From: Mycobacterium sp. EPa45 | GTDB taxonomy: Bacteria; Actinomycetota; Actinomycetes; Mycobacteriales; Mycobacteriaceae | Direction of reading: 5' to 3' | Length of the DNA stretch: 64,000 nt | NCBI RefSeq assembly: GCF_001021385.1 | Contig: NZ_CP011773.1 | Coordinates: 2,108,001-2,172,000, forward strand | Shown here: one piece after another, positions 39,809 through 47,660 of the stretch | How the letters are laid out: every line of letters starts with the position of its first letter | How positions within the stretch are numbered: the stretch's first letter is position 1 | The notes under the pieces: generated by a model | Database searches by the model: none | What the model was told of the DNA's origin: nothing | What the model saw: the letters and a program-made list of their open reading frames with translations, nothing else | Program-made: the position numbers and the translations under genes

Positions 39809-40507
39809 GTGAGACCACGTCAGTACTTCATGATCAGCGTTGTGGTGACTGCTATTACGGCGGTCGCGGCATGCGGTTCCAGCAGCAGTCCACCCGCACC
39901 AGTTGAAACCAACAATCCGATGCCGGTTTCAGTGGGCTCTAGCAGTACGTTGCCAGCATCGGTCACCACCGTTAGTTCGTTGTCAACCCCAACCAGTGCT
40001 GCCGCCGCGGGCACCGGGGAGGTTCGGTTGGGTTGCGGGACTCACTGCCAAACTGCCGGCGGTTACGGCGCACCGACGGTTCCTGGAATGCTGGACGTTG
40101 TAAGAATCAAGAGCGGCACGGTAAGTCTCGATGCCGACGGATACGTGCCGGTTACCGTCACGTGTCTGATTCCTGCCACTTGCCGGGGTATTCTCCTGAT
40201 CGACCTGACTGGCTACACGGAACCTCCGTCTACAACGCGCGTTGAGTATGCGGGTCGTTCCGACTTGTTGGTAGAAGCCAATTCCGTTCAAACGATTGGG
40301 GTACCGCTCACTGCCGGCGCAGAGGCGTTTGTACGAGCAAACAGCCCGGTGACTGCCCACGTGCATGGCGATGCCCAAGCCACGGTGGACTGCTCTGCAA
40401 TCCCACAGCTGGCCGCGCACTGCGCCACGACCGTCGCGGCCGATTCGCGTGCAGGTGACGGTCTTGAGCGGTTGTTCGGCGAGGAACTCCAGCTGAACGC
40501 GATGTAA
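39809..40507 (+). CDS. Lipoprotein, unknown function
   Basis: A 232-residue surface lipoprotein. GTG at 39809, preceded by GGGGAGGAG, gives VRPRQYFMISVVV, a hydrophobic signal and lipobox AVAACG, then a Ser/Thr/Pro-rich linker. The mature domain has cysteine pairs (RLGCGTHCQTAGG; VTCLIPATCRG; VDCSAIPQLAAHC) and beta-rich segments. Upstream of the CHASE2-TIR gene on the same strand, with 193 bases between. Family not recognised. Confidence 0.65.
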   Translation: MRPRQYFMISVVVTAITAVAACGSSSSPPAPVETNNPMPVSVGSSSTLPASVTTVSSLSTPTSAAAAGTGEVRLGCGTHCQTAGGYGAPTVPGMLDVVRIKSGTVSLDADGYVPVTVTCLIPATCRGILLIDLTGYTEPPSTTRVEYAGRSDLLVEANSVQTIGVPLTAGAEAFVRANSPVTAHVHGDAQATVDCSAIPQLAAHCATTVAADSRAGDGLERLFGEELQLNAM

Positions 40508-40700
40508 CTGCGGTGGGTATGTGGACCAGGCAGGCGTTTTCGGACCATGAGTGGTCTCTTTCGCTTCTGCCGGACTGGAGGCAATTGGCGTTGACTGGGC
40601 GCAGCGATTCGCCAAGCGCAGCGCAGATATCCGTGGACCATCGGAATCGGCAGTCCCGTAACAGGATTTGGGTCGAATTGGGCTTTCGGTGGGAATCAAC

Positions 40701-42350
40701 GTGATTGGGGGTGACCCCGACTCCAAGAGCGCAGCAGCCAGCTGGCGATTCCGTCGTTTCGCCATACGCCACGTGCTAGTCGTCGGCGTTGCAGTTGTCG
40801 TCGCCGGCCTGATGGCTGCGCTCTACAGCATGAGCGGGTTACAGCACTGGGAGCGAACCAGTATCGATACCCGATTCTGGGTGCGAGGCCCCCAGTCACC
40901 CGGACAAGATGTCGTGATCATCGGCATCGATCAAAAGTCGTTGACAGCGCTGAACGTACAGCTACCGATTCCGCGGGCGGACTACGCCAGGGTGCTGGAC
41001 CGACTTCACGAGGCTGGACCCCGGGTCGTCGCGATCGACACCCAATTCATCGGAAGCTCGGGACCAGACGATGACCGGATGCTGCTCGCTGCGATCGCCA
41101 GAGATGGTCCGGTGGTATTGGCCACTCACGAAGGTGATCAGGGGCCGATCCCAGTGCCCGCAGGCGTTGACGATGCGCAGGGCGCGTTACCTGCAAGTGC
41201 TGCGATCGACAAAGATCCTGACGGCGTCCTGCGGAGAATGTTGTTTGCGCCAGTGCAACTTCCAACGCTGGCAGTGCGTACTGCAGAGATCTTCAAGGGA
41301 AGCGCAGTCCCACCCTTCTCCCACGAATGGATTGACTTTCGCGGCGGTGCAGGAACTTTCCCTCACTACTCATTCACGGACGTGATGGCGGGCATCGTGC
41401 CGCCGGCCGCTTTTGCCGGGAAGGCGGTGTTGATCGGCAGTACCGATCCTGTGAACGACATGTTCGTAACCTCGATCTCGTCGGTGCCAATGCCCGGTGT
41501 CGAGATCCAGGCCAACGCCCTCTGGACGTTGCTCGCGGGAGTTCCTCTGCGATCGGTGGCCGCACTGGTCGACCTCCTGTTGATCCTCATCGCTATTGCG
41601 ATCCCGACCGTCATCGGTGCTCGGGTGCCAGCGCTCTATAGCTTCGGCGCTGCGCTAGCTACTGCCCTCGGATTTCTATTCGGGGCGCAATTCGCCTTCG
41701 ATCGCGGATGGATCGTGTCGGTCGCGTACCCGCTCGTAGCTTTGGCCATCGCAACGGCGGGCGTGATCGCGGTGGATTCGTATATGGAGCGCCGCCAGCG
41801 TAAGGCACTCGAGAGTGCCCTCGGCGATCTTCTTCCTCCGCAGACGCCGCCTGCATTCTTCTTGAGCTACCGGCGCAGCCAAAGCGCTTGGCACGCCCGC
41901 GATATCAAGCGTGAACTGGTGAACCGCTTTGGCCCGTCCAGTGTGTTCATGGATAGATCATCTATTGAATACGGGGAAACATTTCCGGCCCGGATCCAAG
42001 ATGCGATTCGCGGATGCAGCGTCATGTTGGTGCTTATCGGACCGAATTGGCTTGAGAGTGTGGATGGCAACCGGCGCATCGACGATCCGAACGACTGGGT
42101 GCGACGCGAAGTTGAGGCCGGGCTTCAGCGCCAAGAGGCAGTCGTTGTACCCACATTGTTAGAGGATGCAGTGAACTTGGTTGCTGAGCAGTTACCGGAG
42201 TCGATTGCCGCGTTGGCTTCGCTACACGCTGTCACGCTAACCGGCGACGATCTCGACGTGGAAATCGATAAATTGGTGCGGTCCATCCAGCGTGGACGAA
42301 GTCGCAATCGCGGTCCGACTGACGAAGCGGACGCCGGCCAGCGAAACTGA
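40701..42350 (+). CDS. CHASE2 sensor - transmembrane - TIR protein
   Basis: About 549 residues (GTG 40701; GTG 40689 and TTG 40668 possible). One N-terminal membrane helix (about 24-43), an extracytoplasmic CHASE2 domain (about 50-280, with DVVIIGIDQKSL, VVAIDTQFIG, DGVLRRM and AGKAVLIGST), three more helices (about 287-358), then a cytoplasmic TIR domain (384-500): FFLSYRRSQSAWHA, VFMDRSSIEYGETF and WVRREVEAGL with the conserved Glu near 470. TIR domains cleave NAD+ or make cyclic ADP-ribose-type signals; CHASE2 senses external cues. No kinase or cyclase follows, so TIR is the output. In the TIR/RyR island. Confidence 0.88.
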   Translation: MIGGDPDSKSAAASWRFRRFAIRHVLVVGVAVVVAGLMAALYSMSGLQHWERTSIDTRFWVRGPQSPGQDVVIIGIDQKSLTALNVQLPIPRADYARVLDRLHEAGPRVVAIDTQFIGSSGPDDDRMLLAAIARDGPVVLATHEGDQGPIPVPAGVDDAQGALPASAAIDKDPDGVLRRMLFAPVQLPTLAVRTAEIFKGSAVPPFSHEWIDFRGGAGTFPHYSFTDVMAGIVPPAAFAGKAVLIGSTDPVNDMFVTSISSVPMPGVEIQANALWTLLAGVPLRSVAALVDLLLILIAIAIPTVIGARVPALYSFGAALATALGFLFGAQFAFDRGWIVSVAYPLVALAIATAGVIAVDSYMERRQRKALESALGDLLPPQTPPAFFLSYRRSQSAWHARDIKRELVNRFGPSSVFMDRSSIEYGETFPARIQDAIRGCSVMLVLIGPNWLESVDGNRRIDDPNDWVRREVEAGLQRQEAVVVPTLLEDAVNLVAEQLPESIAALASLHAVTLTGDDLDVEIDKLVRSIQRGRSRNRGPTDEADAGQRN

Positions 42351-42406
42351 TCACGGCAAATGCGGCGTCGCTGCTCGTTCATTGGCAGGACCTGAAGTCA
42401 GGCCAC

Positions 42407-42556
42407 TCAGAGCGTACGGCGCGAATACCGTCGTTTGCGTCCGAGCCGGCGTCTGACCGCAACGGGGTCTTTCGCGGCTCGGCCGGTGCCTCGCCGCTTG
42501 TGCGACTTACACATTGCGCAGCCACGCCACGAACGTGATGGATGGTGGTTGGGCAT
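42407..42556 (-). CDS. Small basic CxxC protein
   Basis: A 49-residue frame with SD GGGAG six bases before the ATG. WRGCAMCKSHKRRG has a CxxC followed by a basic, Arg/Lys-rich tail (RRRLGRKRRYSRR), like small actinobacterial proteins with one CxxC and an Arg-rich end, often of unknown role. It may bind nucleic acid or zinc. Shorter than usual gene cut-offs, placed between CHASE2-TIR and the patatin gene, on the same strand as the latter. Confidence 0.5.
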   Translation of the reverse strand: MPNHHPSRSWRGCAMCKSHKRRGTGRAAKDPVAVRRRLGRKRRYSRRTL

Positions 42557-42665
42557 AGTTGCTCCCAGAAGACTCCGCCAGAGGGCGAAGAGGACAACGA
42601 TACCTCCCGAAGGGACGCGATGCCTAATGGCATTCTTTGCCGTCAGCCTCGGTGAAGGAGCGATG

Positions 42666-43670
42666 TCATCGAAACCGGTCGCGATAGTCCTGCCAGTCCC
42701 AGCGAGACAAAAACTCTTCAGCGGCCGCATAACCGCTTGCATAGAGGGTTTCGATTTCAATTTTCGAAGCATCGAAGTCGAGAACGCTGAGGCCGGATGA
42801 TCGGACTTGGATGGTGCGCGCACTGACCCAGGGTTGTTCGAGATAAGCCTGATCGCGGCCGGACAGCATCGTCATGATCATCCGTTCCAGCAGCGGCGGC
42901 GCACCTAAACCGAACGCGGACAGCGCACGTGTGAGCCTGTCGCCGCCGGCAGCATTGCTGGGCATCACTGTGATCCCGAACGTGGGCCAGCGTGGTTTTC
43001 TGCCGTCGGTGCGGTCCAGCGAATCAATCGGGAAGTTCGACAGCAATCCGCCATCGACCAGCGTCGAGGTGAGCCGGGTGGCACTCCTTAATGACACTGG
43101 CCGAAAAAAGAAAGGTATCGACATCGAGGCGCGAACCGCATCGGCGACATAATGCTCGTCCGGGTCGTGTCCGTAGATCTGCCGGTAATCCCAGGGCAAC
43201 CGAACCAGTCGTTCTCTCGTCAGGTCGGCCACGGTGACCACGAGGGCATAGCGGCGTTCCTCGGCGAGCGTCTCATCCTCGATGGCGAGGTCGCCAAATT
43301 TCGTGACACCCAGATTCTTCAGTTCACCGCGAATCCACTGATGGGCGTAGTCGCCCCGGTAGATTCCATCGCCGCGCATCAGTGCTAGAGCCGAACCGAC
43401 GAACGGGACACGCTGAGCGCGTCCGCGGTCCAAGATCTTGCGGTAGTCGATCCCAAGCGCGATGTCTTTGAGTTGCTTGCCGGTCACTGCCCCGCGCCTG
43501 GTGGCCGCCGCCAAGACTGCCCCGATAATCGAGCCGGCAGAGGTGCCCGACACGCGCTGTGCGCGGTAGCCGGCGTCGACCAGTCCTGCGACCGCCCCCG
43601 CCAGCCCCACGCCCTTGACGCCACCGCCTGACAACACGAAATCGGCGTCGGTTCTCGCTTCCGGAGTCAT
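42666..43670 (-). CDS. Patatin-like phospholipase
   Basis: A 334-residue patatin-family hydrolase. Oxyanion loop GGGVKG at residues 15-20, nucleophile GTSAG with Ser44, and catalytic Asp206 in DGG are intact, so it is probably active on membrane lipids. ATG at 43670 is preferred; GTG at 43697 is possible. Convergent with the CHASE2-TIR gene and divergent from the RyR gene. Patatins are also known effectors in bacterial defence systems; here that is inference from neighbours. Confidence 0.85.
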   Translation of the reverse strand: MTPEARTDADFVLSGGGVKGVGLAGAVAGLVDAGYRAQRVSGTSAGSIIGAVLAAATRRGAVTGKQLKDIALGIDYRKILDRGRAQRVPFVGSALALMRGDGIYRGDYAHQWIRGELKNLGVTKFGDLAIEDETLAEERRYALVVTVADLTRERLVRLPWDYRQIYGHDPDEHYVADAVRASMSIPFFFRPVSLRSATRLTSTLVDGGLLSNFPIDSLDRTDGRKPRWPTFGITVMPSNAAGGDRLTRALSAFGLGAPPLLERMIMTMLSGRDQAYLEQPWVSARTIQVRSSGLSVLDFDASKIEIETLYASGYAAAEEFLSRWDWQDYRDRFR

Positions 43671-43935
43671 GCGGTACCTCGTCTCGACTGCCGACACGGT
43701 GACCCTCGTGGCCGTGTCAAAGGACTGCGCTCATTTCACCAGCCCGCCGTACGCAGAGTCGGCATTCGACCGACATCGGAGTCGACTGGTTCTGTGACGA
43801 CTTGAGCGTTGGACGACCGCGAATCGTCGAGACTCCATGAACACTACTGCTATTGCGTCGCAACCGAATAGCCAGTCGCGCGTGTGCAGCCGACGGCGGA
43901 ATGGGCGTCACCCTCTCGCGTGCTTCGTTACAGTG

Positions 43936-44406
43936 ATGCGGGTGGGTCGCGACCGTCAGTCTGTTGAAGTCATAGCGCGCGCAATCCATGAGCGTTGGCG
44001 TGTGGAGCAGCGCTCGGCCGGTGTCGTTGCGCCGCCTGCTTGGAATGAGCTGGATGAGTCGCGTCGAGACTCTAGCCGCGCTCATGCTCGCGACATCGCG
44101 ACGAAACTTGAGCTAATCGGATGCGCGATCGCACCGCTAACCGATGCGGATGCCCGAGACTTCAAGTTCACCGATGACGAGGTGAAATATCTCGGCATCC
44201 ACGAGCATGACCGTTGGGTCAAGGAGCGGGTGGCGGCCGGCTGGACGGCGGGGCCCAAGGACACCGCCGGTAAGACGACGCCGTATTTGGTGCCCTTCGA
44301 CGAGCTCCCGGCAGACATCGCCGAGTACGACCTGCTGCTCGTCCGCGAAATCCCCAATTTGCTCGCTGCCGCGGGAATGCGGGTCGTGCGCGTAAACCCC
44401 GGCTGA
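43936..44406 (+). CDS. Stand-alone RyR-domain protein
   Basis: About 156 residues if started at ATG 43936 (ATG 43837 also in frame; the added residues do not look conserved). Two halves of the ryanodine-receptor repeat fold are seen: IARAIHERW with PPAWNELDESRRDSSRAHARDIATKL, and IHEHDRWVKERVAAGW with TTPYLVPFDELP and EYD. It aligns closely with the C-terminal RyR part of the next gene, so the two domains are paralogous. RyR domains in bacteria are proposed to bind nucleotides. Function unproven. Confidence 0.78.
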   Translation: MRVGRDRQSVEVIARAIHERWRVEQRSAGVVAPPAWNELDESRRDSSRAHARDIATKLELIGCAIAPLTDADARDFKFTDDEVKYLGIHEHDRWVKERVAAGWTAGPKDTAGKTTPYLVPFDELPADIAEYDLLLVREIPNLLAAAGMRVVRVNPG

Positions 44407-44508
44407 ATCGCGCAACAGGATCACGATGCCGGTGAGATGATCTCACCGATGAGTGCCTAGCCTGCGGTCCGTCGGGGGAGCTCTCACCACGGCGCGAGAC
44501 GGAGAACC

Positions 44509-46482
44509 ATGGCGAACTCCATGACACAAGCGACGGATTCCGCCGCCATGCCTAGCCGCGGTACGTCTACCATCGAATGGCCCGAAGGTTCGCGCGTGCG
44601 GCGCCTCCGTGAGTTGCGCTGGGCCGACCTGCGTTGGGAAATCCTCTTGGTCCTCGCCGTGGCGGCCCTGGTCTGTGGCTACCTCGGGTATCGCCAGTAT
44701 TACGCGGCCCTTCCTCCTGGAGAGCCACCCAGCCGCTGGACGGACTACCTTTACCACGGCCTCGGACTTTTTGCGCCCGGTGCCGGACCGGAGCGGCCGG
44801 GGTTGCCGGTCCTGCTCGACATCGCCCGCTTTCTGTCACCCGCTGTGGCCGGATACGCCGCGCTGACTGCCCTCACGGCGCTCTTTCGGGATCGGGCGCA
44901 ACAGATCCGCATTCCGTTCATGACGAATCACATCGTGGTGTGCGGTCTTGGATACGTTGCAGATGTATTCATCCACCACCTGCGTGAGGATGTAGCACCC
45001 AAGGGGGACAGGATTGCGACATACCTGGACAAGGCGTTTCGGCGTAATCCCAGGCGGTTGTCCCGCGCCGTGGTCGTCGTCGAGCTCGATCCGACAAACC
45101 CGCTGATCGATAAGTGCCGCCGACGGGGCGTAGCGGTGATCATCGGCGACGCGCAGTCGGAACGCACCTTGCGCGCCGCCGGACTCAGACATGCGTCGCA
45201 CTTGCTGGCGGTCACCGACCAAGACGCGGTCAATGCCCAGATCGTTGCGATCGCCCGCGATATGGCTCGCGGTCGGCATCGACGGGTGCTGAATTGCCTG
45301 GCTCGGATCAACAATCCGGATCTGTGCGCTCTCTTACGAGTGCGGGAGCTGACGCGGGAGCTCACCACATCCAGCGACCATTCCGCGCAGCAGTCGCATG
45401 ACAGTGCGTCGACTCTGCACTATTTCAATCCTGATGAGACTGCTGCGCGAATGTGGCTCGACGAGTGTCCCTTCATCGGAATCAACACTATGATTCCGCA
45501 CCTGCTGGTCAGTCGGCTGGATCAGCTCGGCACCTGGTTGGTCCGGACTGCAGCACGCATGTGGTACGACTCGAATCCGAGCACTCCATTGTGGATCACG
45601 GTCGTCGACGAGGACGGGGAGAAGCGCGTCGCCGACCTCACGAGTCGCCATCCGGAATTGGAGCATGTCTGTCGGTTCTCTCCGCCCATCCGGGCGACCG
45701 CTCGTGACCTGCGACAGCTATCGGTGCGGCACACCGAAGATGGTGTGCCGCCACTGACACGGGCATACGTGACTGCCCCGCGTGACGAGATCGCAGCCGA
45801 AGAGGCGTTGAACCTGCGTCAGCTCCTTGATTCGCGGATTCCGGTGACCGTCGCACTATCGCGGACACACGGCGTGGCGAACCTTGTCAAAGACGCCCAC
45901 AGAACAGGCTTGGACATCGAGGTCTTTCTCACCCTGGAGCAGATCTGTACGAAAGAACTCATTGAGGGCGGATCGTTCGAACCCATCGCGAAGGCCTTAC
46001 ACGAACGCTGGCGGGACATGGAATGCAAACCGGAGAAGCCAGACCCGCCTACATGGGATGAGCTCGACGACTCGCGGCGTAGATCCAACTTCAATCATGC
46101 CCGCGATATCAAAGCCAAGCTCCACGAGATGAAATGCGTTGTGACACCGCTCAGTGACTGGAAAGCAACAGATTTCGCCTTCACGGCGAACGAGATCGAG
46201 ACGTTGGCCCGGCAGGAACACGAACGATGGAATGCGGATCGCTTGGGCGATGGCTGGCAGCTCGCGGCGACAAAGGACCCGGATCGGAAGCTCACGCCAT
46301 ACTTGGTCTCATTCAACGAACTCCAACAGAAGTTTCCCGAGATCGCCGAGTACGACCGCAATTTCGCCCGTGACTTGCCCGCGGTTCTGGCCTCGGTTGG
46401 ATTGCAGATCAAGCGGCTCGATCTTTCAGCTGATGCATCCTCGACCGACGGTGAAGCCTTCGACAGCGCGGCTCACGCCTGA
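44509..46482 (+). CDS. Two-TM channel-like protein with TrkA-N (NAD-binding) and RyR domains
   Basis: A 657-residue protein. Two membrane helices (about 44-64 and 101-126) flank a pore-like loop WTDYLYHGLGLF. A TrkA-N Rossmann domain starts with HIVVCGLGYVADVFIHHL (141-158) and has VVVVELDP and VAVIIGDAQSERTLRAAG. A middle region follows and a RyR domain ends it (about 495-635: ALHERWRDME, ARQEHERWNADRLGDGW, LTPYLVSFNEL). It looks like a 2-TM cation-channel subunit gated by NAD(H) or another nucleotide through TrkA-N and RyR. No selectivity filter is clear, so the channel role is inferred. Its stop lies 5 bases before the first tandem TIR gene. Confidence 0.8.
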   Translation: MANSMTQATDSAAMPSRGTSTIEWPEGSRVRRLRELRWADLRWEILLVLAVAALVCGYLGYRQYYAALPPGEPPSRWTDYLYHGLGLFAPGAGPERPGLPVLLDIARFLSPAVAGYAALTALTALFRDRAQQIRIPFMTNHIVVCGLGYVADVFIHHLREDVAPKGDRIATYLDKAFRRNPRRLSRAVVVVELDPTNPLIDKCRRRGVAVIIGDAQSERTLRAAGLRHASHLLAVTDQDAVNAQIVAIARDMARGRHRRVLNCLARINNPDLCALLRVRELTRELTTSSDHSAQQSHDSASTLHYFNPDETAARMWLDECPFIGINTMIPHLLVSRLDQLGTWLVRTAARMWYDSNPSTPLWITVVDEDGEKRVADLTSRHPELEHVCRFSPPIRATARDLRQLSVRHTEDGVPPLTRAYVTAPRDEIAAEEALNLRQLLDSRIPVTVALSRTHGVANLVKDAHRTGLDIEVFLTLEQICTKELIEGGSFEPIAKALHERWRDMECKPEKPDPPTWDELDDSRRRSNFNHARDIKAKLHEMKCVVTPLSDWKATDFAFTANEIETLARQEHERWNADRLGDGWQLAATKDPDRKLTPYLVSFNELQQKFPEIAEYDRNFARDLPAVLASVGLQIKRLDLSADASSTDGEAFDSAAHA

Positions 46483-46487
46483 AGGCG

Positions 46488-47636
46488 GTGCGGGCTATGG
46501 CGCATGATGTGTTCATCAGTCATTCGTCGGTGGATAAGCCTGCGGCTGACGCTGTTTGCGCGGCGCTCGAGGCGAAGGGGGTTCGTTGCTGGATCGCTCC
46601 GCGTGATATCAAACCGTCGGAGAGTTGGGCGGCCGCGATCGTCGCCGCGATTCGCGGCGCACAGATAATTCTGTTGGTTTTCAGCCAGAATGCGCATGAC
46701 TCGGAGCAGGTTCGACGGGAAGTCGAGCTCGCGGCGAGCGCGGCCAAACAGATTCTCGTTCTGTGCGTTGAGGATTCGATCAGCCACCGAGCGCTTACAG
46801 TGTCGACCCCGCATTGGCTCGATGCCGCCACTCCACCCTTCGAGGCACACTTGGAGAAGCTCGTCGTCCAGTGCCGGAGGCTGCTGGGGCGGCCCGATCG
46901 AGGACCGGCATGGCGCGACGAGCGCCGGCAGGTCAAGATTGCGTCGATCGCCGTCGTGATCGTCATTTTGGGCGTCGGTGTCGGTGTCGCCGAGGGGTTT
47001 TGGCGCTCCTCGCCGCCTCGGAGTGCTTCTCAAAGCGAGCTGTCGACAACGACACTGGTTCCCACTACATCTGCAACCCAATCCGTGGGTGTCGAGCCTC
47101 GTGCACAAATCGTTCAGCTGACCGGTTCATGGTCCGACGACGGGTTTCACAGGGCCGTTCGCGACCGCGACATCAACATAGTGAACCTCTACCTGCAGTC
47201 CGGCATGAGGGCGACGACTCTCTTCGACGGCGCGAGTGTCATTCTCTACGGCTTTCAAGGCCTCCCGCAGAATGGCGATCCCGTCGAATTGTTGAAGACG
47301 TTTCAAGCGGCAGGCTTTCACGTCGACGAGCAGTTGGAGGACAGCTATCTCATGGAAAAGCTGTCCAACGCTGGACCTAGGTCTATGCTTCCGATGCCGT
47401 TCAAATCGCCTCTGGCGCCGAAAGGATACGACGGTGGTAACGGAGGCCGATTCGTCGGGTCATTGTTGTTTTGGATTGTCCAACGCTCGACTTGGGTCGG
47501 CACAGATGAGGACAACGGCGTGATGAAGTATCTGGTCGACCAGGGTGCGGATTGCAAGGTTCCACTGGCGTTCCTCGACTTCCACAATATGGTCGACCTG
47601 CCTCAGTATCAGTTGATGAAGAGTTGCGCCAAGTGA
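46488..47636 (+). CDS. TIR - transmembrane - ankyrin-like protein (copy 1)
   Basis: A 382-residue protein (GTG 46488; ATG 46497 possible). TIR domain at about 6-130: DVFISHSSVDKPAADA, CWIAPRDIKPSESWAAAI, and QVRREVELA with the conserved Glu78. A single membrane helix at about 150-170, a Ser/Thr/Pro linker, then an ankyrin-like C-terminal domain outside the membrane (FHRAVRDRDINIVNLYLQSGM; VMKYLVDQGADCK) with two cysteines. The TIR part would be cytoplasmic and the C-terminus extracytoplasmic. Next gene is its close paralogue. Confidence 0.82.
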   Translation: MRAMAHDVFISHSSVDKPAADAVCAALEAKGVRCWIAPRDIKPSESWAAAIVAAIRGAQIILLVFSQNAHDSEQVRREVELAASAAKQILVLCVEDSISHRALTVSTPHWLDAATPPFEAHLEKLVVQCRRLLGRPDRGPAWRDERRQVKIASIAVVIVILGVGVGVAEGFWRSSPPRSASQSELSTTTLVPTTSATQSVGVEPRAQIVQLTGSWSDDGFHRAVRDRDINIVNLYLQSGMRATTLFDGASVILYGFQGLPQNGDPVELLKTFQAAGFHVDEQLEDSYLMEKLSNAGPRSMLPMPFKSPLAPKGYDGGNGGRFVGSLLFWIVQRSTWVGTDEDNGVMKYLVDQGADCKVPLAFLDFHNMVDLPQYQLMKSCAK

Positions 47637-47660
47637 TGACCCCCGACAGTTCTCAAGGCG

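Noticed and set aside
39568..39906. 112-codon frame in the island gap
   Set aside because: Overlaps the lipoprotein start with an unlikely, Arg/Cys-rich composition and no ribosome-binding site.
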